A stretch of 64,000 bases of DNA from Chryseobacterium luquanense (GTDB lineage Bacteria; Bacteroidota; Bacteroidia; Flavobacteriales; Weeksellaceae): positions 87,038-151,037 of the forward strand of contig NZ_JAOVZV010000020.1 of assembly GCF_026460945.1 (NCBI RefSeq), read 5' to 3'. Shown here piece after piece: positions 63,248 through 64,000 of this stretch. The translations under genes and the position numbers were made by a program. Every line of letters starts with the position of its first letter. The stretch's first letter is position 1. The notes beneath the pieces were generated by a model that saw only the letters and a program-made list of their open reading frames with translations, did no database searches and had not been told where the DNA came from.

Positions 63248-63859
63248 CTAAATTTCTCCTTTTCCCTGACGAATAATTTCCGGTTCGCCCGAAGTTAAAT
63301 CTACAATGGTAGACGCAACATTATCCCCATAACCTGAATCTATAACTAAATCAACCAAATGATCATATTTCTCAGCGATTAATTCAGGATCGGTAGAATA
63401 TTCGATTATTTCATCATCATCTTTTATCGAAGTTGAAGCGATAGGATGTCCTAGTTTTTCAACAATCAACTGCGGAATCGGATGATCCGGAACACGAATA
63501 CCAATTGTTTTATGATTCTTATAAGCTAAAGGCAAACTTTTGTTGGCTTCTAAGATAAATGTAAATGGACCAGGAAGATGACTCTTTAAAAATCTGAAAA
63601 CTGAGGTGTCAATAGGTCTTGTAAAATCTGATAAATGGCTTAAATCATTACATATAATAGAGAATTTTGCTTTATCAAGCTTCTGTTTTTTAATCTGAGC
63701 CAATTTTTCCATGGCTTTAATATCAAAAATATTACAGCCTAAAGCATAAACTGTATCAGAGGGATAAATAATCAGTCCGCCGTTATTCAGTGTTTTAATA
63801 ACCTCATTGATAAGGTTTTCCTGAGGATTGTCGGGGTAAATTTTTAGAATCTTTGCCAT
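63248..63859 (-). CDS. tsaC: Threonylcarbamoyl-AMP synthase (TsaC/YwlC type)
   Basis: 203 residues from the ATG at 63859; an in-frame TTG at 63865 lies in the -7 box. Sua5/YrdC/YciO domain: NNGGLIIYPSDTVYALGCN, KFSIICNDLSHLSDFTR, LPGPFTFILEANKSLP and GHPIASTSIKDDDEIIEY. It makes threonylcarbamoyl-AMP for the t6A modification of ANN-decoding tRNAs. The C-terminal Sua5 domain is absent, so it is the short TsaC/YciO type; the YciO subtype cannot be excluded. First gene of the minus-strand operon, diverging from the initiator tRNA. Confidence 0.88.
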   Translation of the reverse strand: MAKILKIYPDNPQENLINEVIKTLNNGGLIIYPSDTVYALGCNIFDIKAMEKLAQIKKQKLDKAKFSIICNDLSHLSDFTRPIDTSVFRFLKSHLPGPFTFILEANKSLPLAYKNHKTIGIRVPDHPIPQLIVEKLGHPIASTSIKDDDEIIEYSTDPELIAEKYDHLVDLVIDSGYGDNVASTIVDLTSGEPEIIRQGKGEI

Positions 63860-63862
63860 AAA

Positions 63863-63892
63863 CAAATGTACGAATATTTAGGTTTAATCAAA
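63863..63892 (-). promoter_or_regulatory. Promoter of tsaC operon, possibly leaderless
   Basis: On the minus strand TTTG at 63889-63892, an 18-bp spacer and TACATTTG at 63863-63870 give a complete Bacteroidota promoter. The start codon is only 3 bp after the -7 box, so the transcript would begin at or after the ATG unless an upstream start is used. Confidence 0.55.
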
Positions 63893-63918
63893 GAATATGC
63901 CTTTATTTAAAGGATTGC

Positions 63919-63948
63919 TTGTGGTTTTGAAATATATTCGTATATTTG
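63919..63948 (+). promoter_or_regulatory. Promoter of the initiator tRNA
   Basis: TTG at 63919-63921, a 19-bp spacer and TATATTTG at 63941-63948 match the Bacteroidota consensus. The tRNA starts at 63960, 11 bp beyond the box. Confidence 0.7.
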
Positions 63949-63959
63949 CAATCCAATAT

Positions 63960-64000
63960 CGCGGGATGGAGCAGTAGGTAGCTCGTCGGGCTCATAACCC
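63960..64000 (+). tRNA. Initiator tRNA-Met (CAU), cut by the window end
   Basis: The 5' part of an initiator tRNA: it starts CGCGGGATGGAGCAG, has the D-arm and the anticodon arm with GGG/CCC pairs around loop CTCATAA, the anticodon CAT at 63993-63995. Three G-C pairs in that stem mark initiator tRNA. The base C at position 1, instead of the usual G, fits the unpaired 1-72 end. The 3' half is outside the window. Confidence 0.93.

Overview
The window is typical of a Flavobacteriia genome, most like Chryseobacterium or a close relative in the Weeksellaceae. It is AT-rich. Its candidate promoters carry the Bacteroidota -7 element TAnnTTTG. Purine-rich ribosome sites are scarce. The gene set fits that group: a DUF4450 pectin enzyme, an RND pump fused to a TolC-like domain, a DUF6660-type leader gene, a Bacteroidota histone-H1-like protein and an lmo0937-type membrane peptide. 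I saw no insertion sequence, prophage, CRISPR array or rRNA. One tRNA, initiator Met, is cut by the right end of the window.

Layout. 155-598: a small secreted SnoaL/NTF2-like protein. 856-9531 (minus): a pectin/rhamnogalacturonan module made of a GH28 enzyme, a DUF4450 enzyme and an (alpha/alpha)6 glycosidase-like protein, followed after a strong terminator by a GntR/LacI-hybrid regulator; a perfect palindrome sits at the putative transcription start of the GH28 gene. 9865-16400: small hypothetical genes, two paralogous Crp/Fnr regulators, a FabH-like ketosynthase and a PlsC-like acyltransferase. 16425-19179: an AraC regulator and a lone ccoG. 19308-29894: a metal-efflux block (DUF6660-like protein, CzcA-TolC fusion, CzcB-like adaptor, Fur-family repressor, ZntA-like P-type ATPase) followed by an OmpR-type two-component system, then an LtaS-like membrane sulfatase-fold enzyme and a large AsmA protein.

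34913-40121 (minus) is the most interesting locus. It is a four-gene operon that looks like a non-classical chaperone-usher surface fibre system: a major secreted beta-sandwich subunit, a PapD-like chaperone, a larger two-part subunit with a similar C-terminal strand (candidate tip adhesin), and a 931-residue usher-like outer-membrane barrel protein. A hairpin with a weak U-run lies between the major subunit and the chaperone gene, as expected if the subunit is made in excess. An AraC regulator lies upstream.

40782-48650 carries three transcriptional regulators (two AraC, one MocR), a GNAT protein, a histone-H1-like protein, a secreted flavodoxin-RidA fusion, an M28 peptidase and a secreted hypothetical protein. 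48714-63859 is housekeeping: tex with an RDD protein, ychF, an aminotransferase, the parE-(PH-like membrane protein)-parC-rhomboid operon, and the tsaC-CPBP-yaaA-prmC operon on the other strand. prmC contains five perfect copies of a 7-bp repeat inside its reading frame.

All functional names come from reading motifs and architecture by eye; no database search was run.
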